The notes under the pieces: generated by a model
Database searches by the model: none
Told to the model about the DNA's origin: nothing
What the model saw: only the letters and a program-made list of their open reading frames with translations
Shown: piece after piece, positions 57,315-64,000 of the stretch
Layout: each line of letters begins with the position of its first letter
How positions within the stretch are numbered: position 1 is the first letter of the stretch
Position numbers and translations under genes: made by a program
Assembly: GCA_048158365.1 (NCBI GenBank)
Contig: JBLLNL010000001.1
DNA from: Azoarcus_F sp048158365
Lineage (GTDB): Bacteria; Pseudomonadota; Gammaproteobacteria; Burkholderiales; Rhodocyclaceae
Reading direction: 5' to 3' (one strand)
Length of the DNA: 64,000 nucleotides

Positions 57315-59165
57315 ATGCCCCAATATCGATCCCGCACGTCAACCGCCGGTCGCAACATGGCCGGGGCCCGCGCCCTGTGGCGCGCCACAGGCATGAAGGA
57401 CGGCGACTTCGAAAAGCCGATCATCGCGATCGCCAACAGCTTCACGCAGTTCGTGCCCGGCCACGTGCACCTCAAGGATCTCGGTCAGATGGTCGCGCGC
57501 GAGATCGAGGCCGCGGGCGGGGTCGCCAAGGAGTTCAGCACCATCGCGGTCGACGACGGCATCGCGATGGGGCATGGCGGCATGCTGTATTCCCTGCCGT
57601 CGCGCGAGTTGATCGCCGACAGCGTCGAGTACATGGTCAATGCTCACACCGCCGATGCACTGGTGTGCATCTCCAACTGCGACAAGATCACGCCGGGCAT
57701 GCTGATGGCCGCGCTGCGCCTGAACATTCCGGCGATCTTCGTGTCGGGCGGTCCGATGGAGGCCGGCAAGGTGAAGTGGGAGAACAAGGTGATCGCGATC
57801 GACCTGGTCGACGCGATGGTCAAGGCCGCCGACAGCGCCTGCTCGGACGAGGAAGTGGCCGAGATCGAACGCTCCGCCTGTCCGACCTGCGGGTCGTGCT
57901 CCGGCATGTTCACCGCCAACTCGATGAACTGCCTGACCGAGGCACTTGGCCTGTCGCTGCCGGGTAACGGCACCGTGCTCGCGACGCACGCGGACCGCGA
58001 GCAGTTGTTCCTGCGCGCCGGGCGCACGATCGTCGACATGGCACGGCGGTATTACGAGCACGACGACGCCTCCGTGCTTCCGCGTTCGATCGCCAACTTC
58101 AAGGCTTTCGAGAATGCGATCACGCTGGATGTGTCGATGGGCGGATCGACCAACACCGTGCTGCACCTGCTCGCAGCTGCGCGCGAGGGCGAGGTCGATT
58201 TCACGATGAAGGACATCGACCGCATCTCGCGCAAGGTGCCCTGCCTGTGCAAGGTCGCGCCGGCGGTCGCCAACGTCCATATCGAGGATGTGCACCGGGC
58301 CGGCGGCATCATGGGAATTCTCGGCGAACTCGACCGAGCCGGCCTGCTGCATCGGGAAGTGTCGACCGTGCATGCGAGCACCATGGGCGACGCATTGCGT
58401 CGCTGGGACGTGATGCAGGCGGACGACAAGGCTGTGTTCGAGTTCTACCGCGCCGCGCCGGGCGGCGTTCCGACGCAACAACCCTTCTCGCAGGATCGAC
58501 GCTGGAACGAACTCGACACGGATCGCACCACGGGCGTGATCCGTGATCGTGCCAATGCGTTCAGCCAGGACGGCGGACTCGCGGTGCTTTACGGCAACAT
58601 CGCGGAGAACGGCTGCATCGTGAAGACGGCCGGCGTGGATGAATCGATCTGGACCTTCTCCGGGCGGGCGCGGGTGTTCGAGAGCCAAGAGGCGGCGGTG
58701 AAGGCGATTCTGGCCGACGAGGTCGTGGCCGGTGACGTCGTGATCATCCGTTACGAAGGGCCGAAGGGCGGGCCGGGCATGCAGGAGATGCTCTACCCGA
58801 CCAGCTACCTCAAGTCCAAGGGCCTGGGCAAGGTCTGTGCCCTGCTGACCGACGGGCGCTTCTCGGGGGCGACGTCCGGCCTGTCCATCGGGCATGCCTC
58901 GCCCGAAGCGGCCTGTGGGGGCGCAATCGGTCTGGTGGAAGAGGGCGATACGATCGAGATCGACATTCCCACCCGTCGCATCCATCTCGCCGTATCCGAT
59001 GAGGTGCTCGCCCAGCGGCGTGCGGCGATGGATGCGCGCGGCGACAAGGCCTGGAAACCGACCGACCGTGAGCGCGTCGTGTCGGCTGCGCTGCAGGCCT
59101 ATGCGGCTCTGACCACCAGTGCCGACACCGGTGCGGTACGTGACGTCACGCAGGTGCAACGTTGA
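57315..59165 (+). CDS. ilvD: Dihydroxy-acid dehydratase IlvD
   Basis: Fe-S dehydratase of 616 residues in valine, leucine and isoleucine synthesis. The cluster cysteines lie in the N-terminal region, SNCDKITPGML, and in CPTCGSCSGMFTANSMNCL. The catalytic C-terminal half includes GRFSGATSGLSIGHASPEA. AGGTC precedes ATG 57315. Length and motifs match the 4Fe-4S E. coli type. The gene is probably monocistronic; the next start is 64 bases away. Confidence 0.96.
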   Translation: MPQYRSRTSTAGRNMAGARALWRATGMKDGDFEKPIIAIANSFTQFVPGHVHLKDLGQMVAREIEAAGGVAKEFSTIAVDDGIAMGHGGMLYSLPSRELIADSVEYMVNAHTADALVCISNCDKITPGMLMAALRLNIPAIFVSGGPMEAGKVKWENKVIAIDLVDAMVKAADSACSDEEVAEIERSACPTCGSCSGMFTANSMNCLTEALGLSLPGNGTVLATHADREQLFLRAGRTIVDMARRYYEHDDASVLPRSIANFKAFENAITLDVSMGGSTNTVLHLLAAAREGEVDFTMKDIDRISRKVPCLCKVAPAVANVHIEDVHRAGGIMGILGELDRAGLLHREVSTVHASTMGDALRRWDVMQADDKAVFEFYRAAPGGVPTQQPFSQDRRWNELDTDRTTGVIRDRANAFSQDGGLAVLYGNIAENGCIVKTAGVDESIWTFSGRARVFESQEAAVKAILADEVVAGDVVIIRYEGPKGGPGMQEMLYPTSYLKSKGLGKVCALLTDGRFSGATSGLSIGHASPEAACGGAIGLVEEGDTIEIDIPTRRIHLAVSDEVLAQRRAAMDARGDKAWKPTDRERVVSAALQAYAALTTSADTGAVRDVTQVQR

Positions 59166-59228
59166 TCGATTCGGGTGCGCTCGCCGCCTTTGTTGACCGC
59201 CCTGGCGGGCCCCCTCTACTATGCTCGC

Positions 59229-59423
59229 ATGGATACTGAACTCGCCAATCTCGAAAACCGGCTCGAGCAGCTGATCGGGCTCTACGAGTCTCGCAAGGTC
59301 GAGATGCGTGGGCTGCGCGAGCGTCTCGCGGCGCTCGAACTCGACAACCGCAGGCTGAAGGAGAAGCTCGGTTTCGCTACCGAGAAACTCGAGTCCCTGC
59401 TCGACCGTATGCCGGAAGCCTGA
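59229..59423 (+). CDS. Small coiled-coil protein of the TIGR02449/ZapB-like family
   Basis: A 64-residue protein that is almost wholly a coiled coil (LANLENRLEQLIGLYESRKV, then RERLAALELDNRRLKEKLG). It matches the small TIGR02449 proteins encoded before zapA in many gammaproteobacteria and is ZapB-like in layout, so a link to cell division is likely but inferred. ATG 59229 starts the heptads; the upstream extension is not coding. One base separates it from zapA. Confidence 0.82.
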   Translation: MDTELANLENRLEQLIGLYESRKVEMRGLRERLAALELDNRRLKEKLGFATEKLESLLDRMPEA

Positions 59424-59424
59424 C

Positions 59425-59727
59425 ATGCACAACGACATGCTCGACATCAAGCTGCTGGGCCGCGAGTACCGGGTGGCATGCAAGCCGGAGGAACGCGATG
59501 CGCTGCTCGAGGCGGTCGCGTATCTGGACCAGAAACTGCGCGATGCCGCCGTCAAGACTAACGCGTCCGGCGAGAAACTCGCGATCATGACTGCACTGAA
59601 CGTCACGCACGAGTTTCTGGCATTCCAGCGTTCCGGCGGGTTTGACATGCCGGCCTTGAAGCGTAGAATCGATTTCATGAATGCACGCCTTGACGGGGTA
59701 CTCGCCCAGCAGGAAAAGCTGTTCTGA
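59425..59727 (+). CDS. zapA: Cell division protein ZapA
   Basis: FtsZ-ring stabiliser of 100 residues. The N-terminal beta-domain is LDIKLLGREYRVACKPEERDALLEAVAYLD, followed by the long dimerising helix (EKLAIMTALNVTHEFLAFQ). Its position before 6S RNA is the conserved gammaproteobacterial arrangement. Confidence 0.92.
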   Translation: MHNDMLDIKLLGREYRVACKPEERDALLEAVAYLDQKLRDAAVKTNASGEKLAIMTALNVTHEFLAFQRSGGFDMPALKRRIDFMNARLDGVLAQQEKLF

Positions 59728-59734
59728 CAGCTTC

Positions 59735-59945
59735 CGAGGGTGGGTGGCAAGGTGGGCAAGTATCAATCCCCTGCAGTGTACGTCGAAGCCGTAGATTCCT
59801 TGAACCAATGTCGAGAGACATGGTTGCCGACCAATGAAACCGTTGGTGTGCACGCCCCTCGCCGGGTGAGCCTGATACGGACGGGACGCGACCACCCTGA
59901 ACCACCGGTTCAGGATGCCCGGCGGAGGCGGCACAGGCGGGGGGC
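59735..59945 (+). ncRNA. ssrS: 6S RNA (ssrS)
   Basis: 6S RNA binds sigma70 RNA polymerase by imitating an open promoter. The locus lies directly after zapA, its usual place. Conserved blocks are AATCCCCTGCAGTG (59765-59778) on the 5' side and, on the 3' side, the hairpin CCTGAACC-acc-GGTTCAGG (59896-59914), followed by the GC-rich GGCGGAGGCGGCA. These match the CTTGAACC...GGTTCAAGG and GCGGCGGCA region of E. coli 6S. The ends are estimates. No ygfA follows. Confidence 0.85.
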
Positions 59946-59971
59946 CAAATCGGGCCGATGAGCCCACATTC

Positions 59972-60004
59972 AAGGCGCGGACGAGTCCGCGCCTTAATTT
60001 TTTG
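59972..60004 (+). terminator. Rho-independent terminator after 6S RNA
   Basis: Perfect 10-bp stem AAGGCGCGGA/TCCGCGCCTT with loop CGAG (59972-59995), followed by AATTTTTTG. It closes the zapA-6S transcription unit, 48 bases before the exporter gene. Confidence 0.93.
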
Positions 60005-60051
60005 CGCGCGTTCGTGAACCGTGGCGGTTCCGTGGATGGACACTCGATCGT

Positions 60052-60858
60052 ATGGCGTTCGATCTTTGGTGGATGAGCTATCTCGCGCTGGGCGCGTTCA
60101 TCGGGTTCTTTTCGGGTCTGCTCGGTGTCGGTGGCGGCGGGATGATGGTGCCGGTGCTGGCGACGCTGTTCGTCGCACAGGGATTTCCGATGGACAAGGT
60201 CGTCCATCTCGCACTCGGTACGTCGATGGCCGCGATCGTGATGACGTCGATCGCCAGTTTGCGGGCGCATCATCGCCACAAGGCGGTGCGCTGGGACATC
60301 GTCAGGGCGATCACCCCGGGCGTGGTCGTCGGCACCTTCGCGGCGACCTTCATCGCATCCCGCGTGCCGTCGGAGCCGCTGGCGATCTTCTTTGCCGGCT
60401 TCATGGCCTTGATGTCGATTCAGATGCTGGCCAACGTCAAACCGAAGCCGTCGAGAAACCTCCCGGGCCCGGTGGGGATCAGCGCCGTCGGTGGCGGCAT
60501 CGGCATCGTATCGGCGCTGGTCGCGATCGGTGGCGGATCGCTGTCGGTTCCGTTCATGACCTGGTGCAACGTGAAGGTCCATCAGGCGATCGGCACGTCC
60601 GCCGCGATCGGCTTGCCGATCGCGCTGGCCGGCACCATTGGCTACCTGGCCAATGGCTGGAGTGCGACCGGCATGCCGTCATTCAGCTTCGGTTTCATCT
60701 ACCTGCCGGCACTCGTGTTCGTGAGTCTGGCGAGCATTTTTACGGTGCCGGTGGGTGCGGGCCTCGCGCACAGCTTGCCGGTGGCGACACTGAAACGCGT
60801 TTTCGCCTGCGTGCTGATGCTGCTGTGTGCGAAGATGCTGCACACGATCTTCTTCTGA
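60052..60858 (+). CDS. TauE/SafE family sulfite or organosulfur exporter
   Basis: Inner-membrane protein of 268 residues with about eight hydrophobic helices in two repeats. The repeat motifs are GFFSGLLGVGGGGMMVPVL and GIVSALVAIGGGSLSVPFM, the TauE/SafE (DUF81) hallmark. Substrates in the family include sulfite, sulfoacetate and taurine-derived anions; here it is unknown. No sulfur genes lie nearby. Confidence 0.9.
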   Translation: MAFDLWWMSYLALGAFIGFFSGLLGVGGGGMMVPVLATLFVAQGFPMDKVVHLALGTSMAAIVMTSIASLRAHHRHKAVRWDIVRAITPGVVVGTFAATFIASRVPSEPLAIFFAGFMALMSIQMLANVKPKPSRNLPGPVGISAVGGGIGIVSALVAIGGGSLSVPFMTWCNVKVHQAIGTSAAIGLPIALAGTIGYLANGWSATGMPSFSFGFIYLPALVFVSLASIFTVPVGAGLAHSLPVATLKRVFACVLMLLCAKMLHTIFF

Positions 60859-60897
60859 TGTCCGGTCATGTGCTACCGGTCGATTCGTTGCCGCACG

Positions 60898-61851
60898 TCA
60901 TGGACCCGATTCGTCCTCTTCCAGCGCCGCTTCCGACATCAGACCGTCCATCAACTGCGCAAGGTTGAACCGCATCATGGCGATGTAGGTTCCGGCCGGA
61001 CCGTCCGGTCCGGACAGTGCGTCCGAGTAGAGCTTTCCGCCGAGACCTGCGCTGCCCTCGCGTGCGATGCGTTCGATCAGCCGCGGGTCGCTGATGTTCT
61101 CGACGAAAACGACCGGTGCTTTCTCCCGCCGGAGTTGCCGGATCAGCCGCGCGATGCCGGCCGCCGAGGGTTCGGATTCATGGCTTATTCCTGCAGCCGC
61201 GATCACGACGATTCCATAGGCTCGTCCGAAATACGCGAATGCATCGTGCGACGTCACCAGCTTGCGCCTCGACGCCGGAAGCACTGACAGCGTGCTGCGG
61301 ATCTCGGCATCGAGCGCCGCGAGTGCCTGGTCGTAGGCCTCGGCGCGGCGGCGGTAGACGTCGGCCCTGGACGGATCCGCTTGAGCGAACGCGCGGGCGA
61401 TGTTGCGCGCATACACGCGCGCATTCGCGACGTCCTGCCAGGCGTGCGGATCGCCGGGCCCATGGTCATGTCCCGCGTGTGCCTGTCCGTAGGCATTCTC
61501 GATCGCGTCGATGCCCTCGCTGACGATAACGACGCGACCGGACCGTCCGGTCGAGCTCGCCACTCGCTCGAGCCAGGTATCGAACCCCAGCCCATTCACG
61601 ATCACGAGGCCTGCCTCACCGATCAGGCGTGAATCGGAGGGCCTCGGCTGGTAGCCATGGGCATCCTCGTCCGGGCCGATCAGACTGATGACCCGAATGT
61701 CGTCACCGCCGATCTGCCGCGCGAGATCACCCAGAATGCTGAAACTGGTGACCACGGTCAGTGGCTCGGAACGTGCCGACAGCGTGGTCGCGTTGAGGCC
61801 GAGCGCGAGGATCAGCAGAAAGGTTTTGAACAGGGGGGGTATTTTGATCAT
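60898..61851 (-). CDS. znuA: Zinc/manganese-type ABC substrate-binding protein (ZnuA-like)
   Basis: Cluster A-I (TroA/ZnuA) metal-binding protein of 317 residues with signal peptide (about 1-27). Metal-ligand regions are DEDAHGYQPRPSD, PHAWQDVANARVYARN and SHDAFAYFGRAYG. A short His-rich loop HAGHDHGPGD before the second ligand favours zinc. It is the last gene of the operon and is separated from the permease gene by a 169-bp palindromic element. Zinc specificity is inferred from the loop and the Zur-like site upstream. Confidence 0.88.
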   Translation of the reverse strand: MIKIPPLFKTFLLILALGLNATTLSARSEPLTVVTSFSILGDLARQIGGDDIRVISLIGPDEDAHGYQPRPSDSRLIGEAGLVIVNGLGFDTWLERVASSTGRSGRVVIVSEGIDAIENAYGQAHAGHDHGPGDPHAWQDVANARVYARNIARAFAQADPSRADVYRRRAEAYDQALAALDAEIRSTLSVLPASRRKLVTSHDAFAYFGRAYGIVVIAAAGISHESEPSAAGIARLIRQLRREKAPVVFVENISDPRLIERIAREGSAGLGGKLYSDALSGPDGPAGTYIAMMRFNLAQLMDGLMSEAALEEDESGP

Positions 61852-61871
61852 GACTTCGACGTAGTGGGTGT

Positions 61872-62040
61872 CTAGGAGGCTGTCGGACTTGAGGCTGATC
61901 TACTGCGCCGGTGGGAGAAGCGGTCCATATCTGCCCGATTTTTCGTTGCATAGAACCACTATGCGCCTCAAAATCGACCAGATCTGTCCTCGCTTTCCCA
62001 CCCGGCTCGTGACGATCGCTCAAGTCCGACAGCCTCCTAG
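61872..62040. mobile_element. MITE-like palindromic element with perfect 22-bp terminal inverted repeats
   Basis: The ends at 61872-61893 and 62019-62040 are exact 22-bp inverted repeats beginning CTAGGAGGCTGTCGG. The interior is also an imperfect palindrome: about 35 bases around 61909-61945 match the reverse complement of about 61970-62005, and the centre has GCATAG-aacca-CTATGC. The whole 169-bp unit can fold into one long hairpin. It encodes no protein. Each end carries CTAG, compatible with a YTAR target duplication of IS5-type elements, so it may be moved in trans. It sits between znuB and znuA. Confidence 0.85.
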
Positions 62041-62906
62041 GCTTCCAGATGCGGGCGACGGTGGAGCCGGGCGCCAAACAGACCGCCGGGTGCGAGCGCG
62101 AGCGAGATCAGATAGAACAGGCCGGCCGAGAACACGATCGCCGGGCCGGCCGGTACGTCGGCGTGAAATGAGGCGAGCAGGCCGATCAGACCGCTCCCGA
62201 ATGCGATCACGACCGCCAGCGCCAGCATCGTGCCCAGGCGGCGTGCCCACAGGCGGGCGGCAGCGGCCGGCAGAATCATGATGCCGACTGCCATCAGTGT
62301 GCCGAGCGCATGGAAGCCGCTGACCAGATTCAGGACCACCAGAACCAGAAAGCCGTAATGCGCGACCGGGCTGAGACGGCTCACGCCGCGCAGGAACGAC
62401 GGGTCGAAGCATTCCACGACCAGTGGGCGGTAGATCAGCGCCAGCGCGAACACGGTGACGGTCGTGATCGCCGCGATCAACAGCAGCGATGCGTCGTCCA
62501 GTCCCAGCACCGAACCGAACAGCACATGCAGCAGGTCGAGATTGCGGCCGCGCAGGGAGACGATGAGCACCCCGGCCGCGAGCGACATCATATAGAAGGC
62601 GGCCAGGCTCGCATCTTCCTTCAGCACCGACGAGCGCGCCACCAGGCCGGCCGCCATCGCGACCACCACGCCGGCGATCAGTCCGCCGATCGTCATGGCG
62701 CCCAGCGACAGGCCGAAGGCCAGATAGCCGAGTGCGGCCCCGGGCAGGATCGCGTGCGACATCGCATCGCCCATCAGGCTCATCCGCCGCAGCAGCAGGA
62801 AAAGACCGATCGGTGTCGCCCCGAGCGCGAGCGCCAGGCAACCCGCCAGCGCGCGACGCATGAACTCGAACTCGAAAAAGGGGCCGATCAGCCCCTCCAT
62901 CATCAC
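62037..62906 (-). CDS. znuB: Zinc-type ABC transporter permease (ZnuB-like)
   Basis: Inner-membrane permease of 289 residues with about eight or nine helices of the ABC-3 family. Conserved parts are LRRMSLMGDAMSHAILPGAALGYLAFG and LMAVGIMILPAAAARLWARRL. The stop codon TAG (62037-62039) lies inside the terminal repeat of the palindromic element, so the insertion set the present C-terminus RRPHLEA. It overlaps the ATPase gene by four bases. Confidence 0.9.
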   Translation of the reverse strand: MMMEGLIGPFFEFEFMRRALAGCLALALGATPIGLFLLLRRMSLMGDAMSHAILPGAALGYLAFGLSLGAMTIGGLIAGVVVAMAAGLVARSSVLKEDASLAAFYMMSLAAGVLIVSLRGRNLDLLHVLFGSVLGLDDASLLLIAAITTVTVFALALIYRPLVVECFDPSFLRGVSRLSPVAHYGFLVLVVLNLVSGFHALGTLMAVGIMILPAAAARLWARRLGTMLALAVVIAFGSGLIGLLASFHADVPAGPAIVFSAGLFYLISLALAPGGLFGARLHRRPHLEA

Positions 62907-63670
62907 ATCGCCTCCTGTTCAGGATGGCGATGACAGACCGGCGCATCCTCATCGACCCACTCCGCGAGCGTGCGGGCCCGGGTCAGTCTGTCCGCGGTCA
63001 GGACTTCAGCCGTCGGACCACAGGCAATCACCTCGCGCGCAAGCAGCAGGCATTCCGGAAAATAGCGGCGGATTCGTTCGAGATCGTGCAGGACCGCGAG
63101 AATCGTCCGGCCCTGAGCATGCCAATCCAGGATCAGCGCGATCAGGTCGTCGGTGGTGCGGCTGTCGATCGCGTTGAAGGGCTCGTCCAGCAGCAGCAGG
63201 TCGCAGTCCTGCAGCATCAGCCGCGCGAACCGGGCCCGTTGCAATTGCCCGCCGGACAATGTGCCGATCGGTCGTTGTTCCAGTCCGTGCAGACCGACCT
63301 GGTGCAAGGTCTCGCGCACCCGGTTGCGTTCGCTGCGGGCGAGCCCACCGAAGCCGCCGATGCTCCGCCACAGTCCCATTGCGACCATGTCGAACACGCT
63401 CACCGGAAAACTGATATCCAGCTCGCTGCGCTGGGGCAGATACGCGACGCGCGCCTGCGCGATGCCCAGTTCGAAGCCGCCCTGCAGCGGCCGGATCTCG
63501 CCGGTCAGGGCCTTCAGAAGCGTGGATTTTCCGGCACCGTTCGGGCCGGCGACCGCGACCAGCGAGCCGCGCGCGATCGTGCCGTCGAGGTGATGGACGG
63601 CCGGATGACGGTCGTATCCGAGGGTCAGGTTGCTGAACCGTATCGCAGCCGGCGGCATGTCCCGTCTCAT
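62903..63670 (-). CDS. znuC: Zinc-type ABC transporter ATPase (ZnuC-like)
   Basis: ABC ATPase of 255 residues. Walker A is GPNGAGKSTLLKALTG, the Q-loop is YLPQRSELD, the signature is LSGGQLQRARFARLM, Walker B is LLLLDEPFNAID, and the switch His is in AVLHDLERI. The C-terminus is His-containing (VCHRHPEQEAM). ATG 63670 (MRRDMPP) overlaps the small upstream gene by four bases; ATG 63658 is also possible. The frame is open far upstream but not coding. Confidence 0.9.
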   Translation of the reverse strand: MRRDMPPAAIRFSNLTLGYDRHPAVHHLDGTIARGSLVAVAGPNGAGKSTLLKALTGEIRPLQGGFELGIAQARVAYLPQRSELDISFPVSVFDMVAMGLWRSIGGFGGLARSERNRVRETLHQVGLHGLEQRPIGTLSGGQLQRARFARLMLQDCDLLLLDEPFNAIDSRTTDDLIALILDWHAQGRTILAVLHDLERIRRYFPECLLLAREVIACGPTAEVLTADRLTRARTLAEWVDEDAPVCHRHPEQEAM

Positions 63671-63840
63671 GCCAGCGCCCAACCGACGATCAGCCATAAC
63701 AGCAGCGATACCGCCGCCGCGATCGCCAGTCGCCAGGATGCGCCGCCGGTCAACACCGAATATGCGACGTCCGGCAGGCCGCCGTGCGCCGGGTGGTGAT
63801 GAGGATGCGCCTGGGCGGGTGAGATCTTGGTGGTCGTCAT
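63667..63840 (-). CDS. Small His-rich membrane protein at the head of the zinc operon
   Basis: A 57-residue protein with a His-rich N-terminus (AQAHPHHHPAHGG at about residues 10-22) and one C-terminal transmembrane helix (LAIAAAVSLLLWLIVGWALA). It does not belong to a family I recognise. The stop overlaps the ATPase start as ATGA, so it is the first gene of the operon. The His cluster suggests metal binding in support of the transporter, but that is inference. Confidence 0.6.
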   Translation of the reverse strand: MTTTKISPAQAHPHHHPAHGGLPDVAYSVLTGGASWRLAIAAAVSLLLWLIVGWALA

Positions 63841-63962
63841 GATTGTGGGCGAATGCTTCAGGGTCGCCTGCGAGGCCGGCTGCGCTGTTGGGACAGCCCG
63901 ATCCGGGGTCGAAGGGCACGTCTGGATTTCGAACCGTGGTTCTGCGGCGGATTTGTATTCGA

Positions 63963-63983
63963 GAATGCAACATTGTAGCATTC
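63963..63983. promoter_or_regulatory. Zur-like operator palindrome
   Basis: A 21-bp near-perfect palindrome, GAATGC-a-ACA-t-TGT-a-GCATTC, lies about 120 bases upstream of the small His-rich gene. The AATG...CATT layout resembles Zur boxes of proteobacteria. It would allow zinc-dependent repression of the operon, and perhaps of a divergent gene outside the window. Confidence 0.65.
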
Positions 63984-64000
63984 GCTCGGAATTGCATCGA

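Noticed and set aside
57339..59759. 806-codon antisense frame over ilvD, the ZapB-like gene and zapA
   Set aside because: It is opposite a perfect ilvD and has no recognisable domain; a GC-rich shadow.

Overview
The window looks like the chromosome of a GC-rich gammaproteobacterium. Supporting points are a zapA gene followed directly by a 6S RNA gene, a type II secretion operon in the order E-F-G-H-I-J-K-L-M-(C/N)-D (the order of the Xanthomonas xps operon), and a full C-P lyase operon. I cannot name a genus. No tRNA, rRNA, CRISPR array or intact transposase was seen. Coding density is high, and only the 6S RNA locus leaves more than 300 bases without a protein gene.

Layout. 1-4314: the 3' part of a YgiQ-type radical SAM gene, a class V aminotransferase, and a divergent pair of a small CDF metal transporter and a lipoprotein cytochrome c. 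4349-8926: a minus-strand defence island of visibly lower GC content. It holds an hsdM-hsdS hybrid that lacks both catalytic motifs of the methyltransferase, an AAA ATPase, a TOPRIM-like DUF4276 protein, a 20-residue stub of an XRE/ImmA-type gene, a RhuM-Fic protein and a 30-codon stub of hsdR. It reads as a type I restriction island dismantled by clean internal deletions. 9005-19539: a complete type II secretion operon on the minus strand. 19807-24752: phosphorus-related secreted proteins (choice-of-anchor I protein, Tat-exported PhoX phosphatase) around a peroxiredoxin-like/2OG-Fe(II) dioxygenase fusion.

24932-28033: arsenic operon arsC-arsD-arsA-arsR on the minus strand, with a perfect ArsR-type palindrome before arsC and no arsB or acr3 nearby. 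28259-39928: phosphonate operon phnF-D-C-E-G-H-I-J-K-L-M-N-P plus a translationally coupled EamA transporter. Two subunits carry unusual insertions: a charged helix in PhnE and a four-cysteine zinc-ribbon-like loop in PhnK. 40013-41040: azlC-azlD amino-acid exporter. 41049-45816: MacA-MacB-NodT tripartite efflux system. 46083-51433: minus-strand cluster of ExbB, ExbD, a small PstS-like protein, a porin and a membrane PAS-GGDEF-EAL protein, possibly one envelope-sensing unit.

51659-57185: malonyl-CoA decarboxylase, a NarL-type two-component system, a pseudo-receiver protein, lgt and a YceH-family gene. 57315-60858: ilvD, a small coiled-coil protein, zapA, 6S RNA with a strong terminator, and a TauE/SafE exporter. 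60898-63840: a zinc-type ABC transporter operon starting with a small His-rich membrane protein and preceded by a Zur-like palindrome. It is interrupted by a 169-bp palindromic MITE-like element whose end supplies the stop codon of the permease gene.
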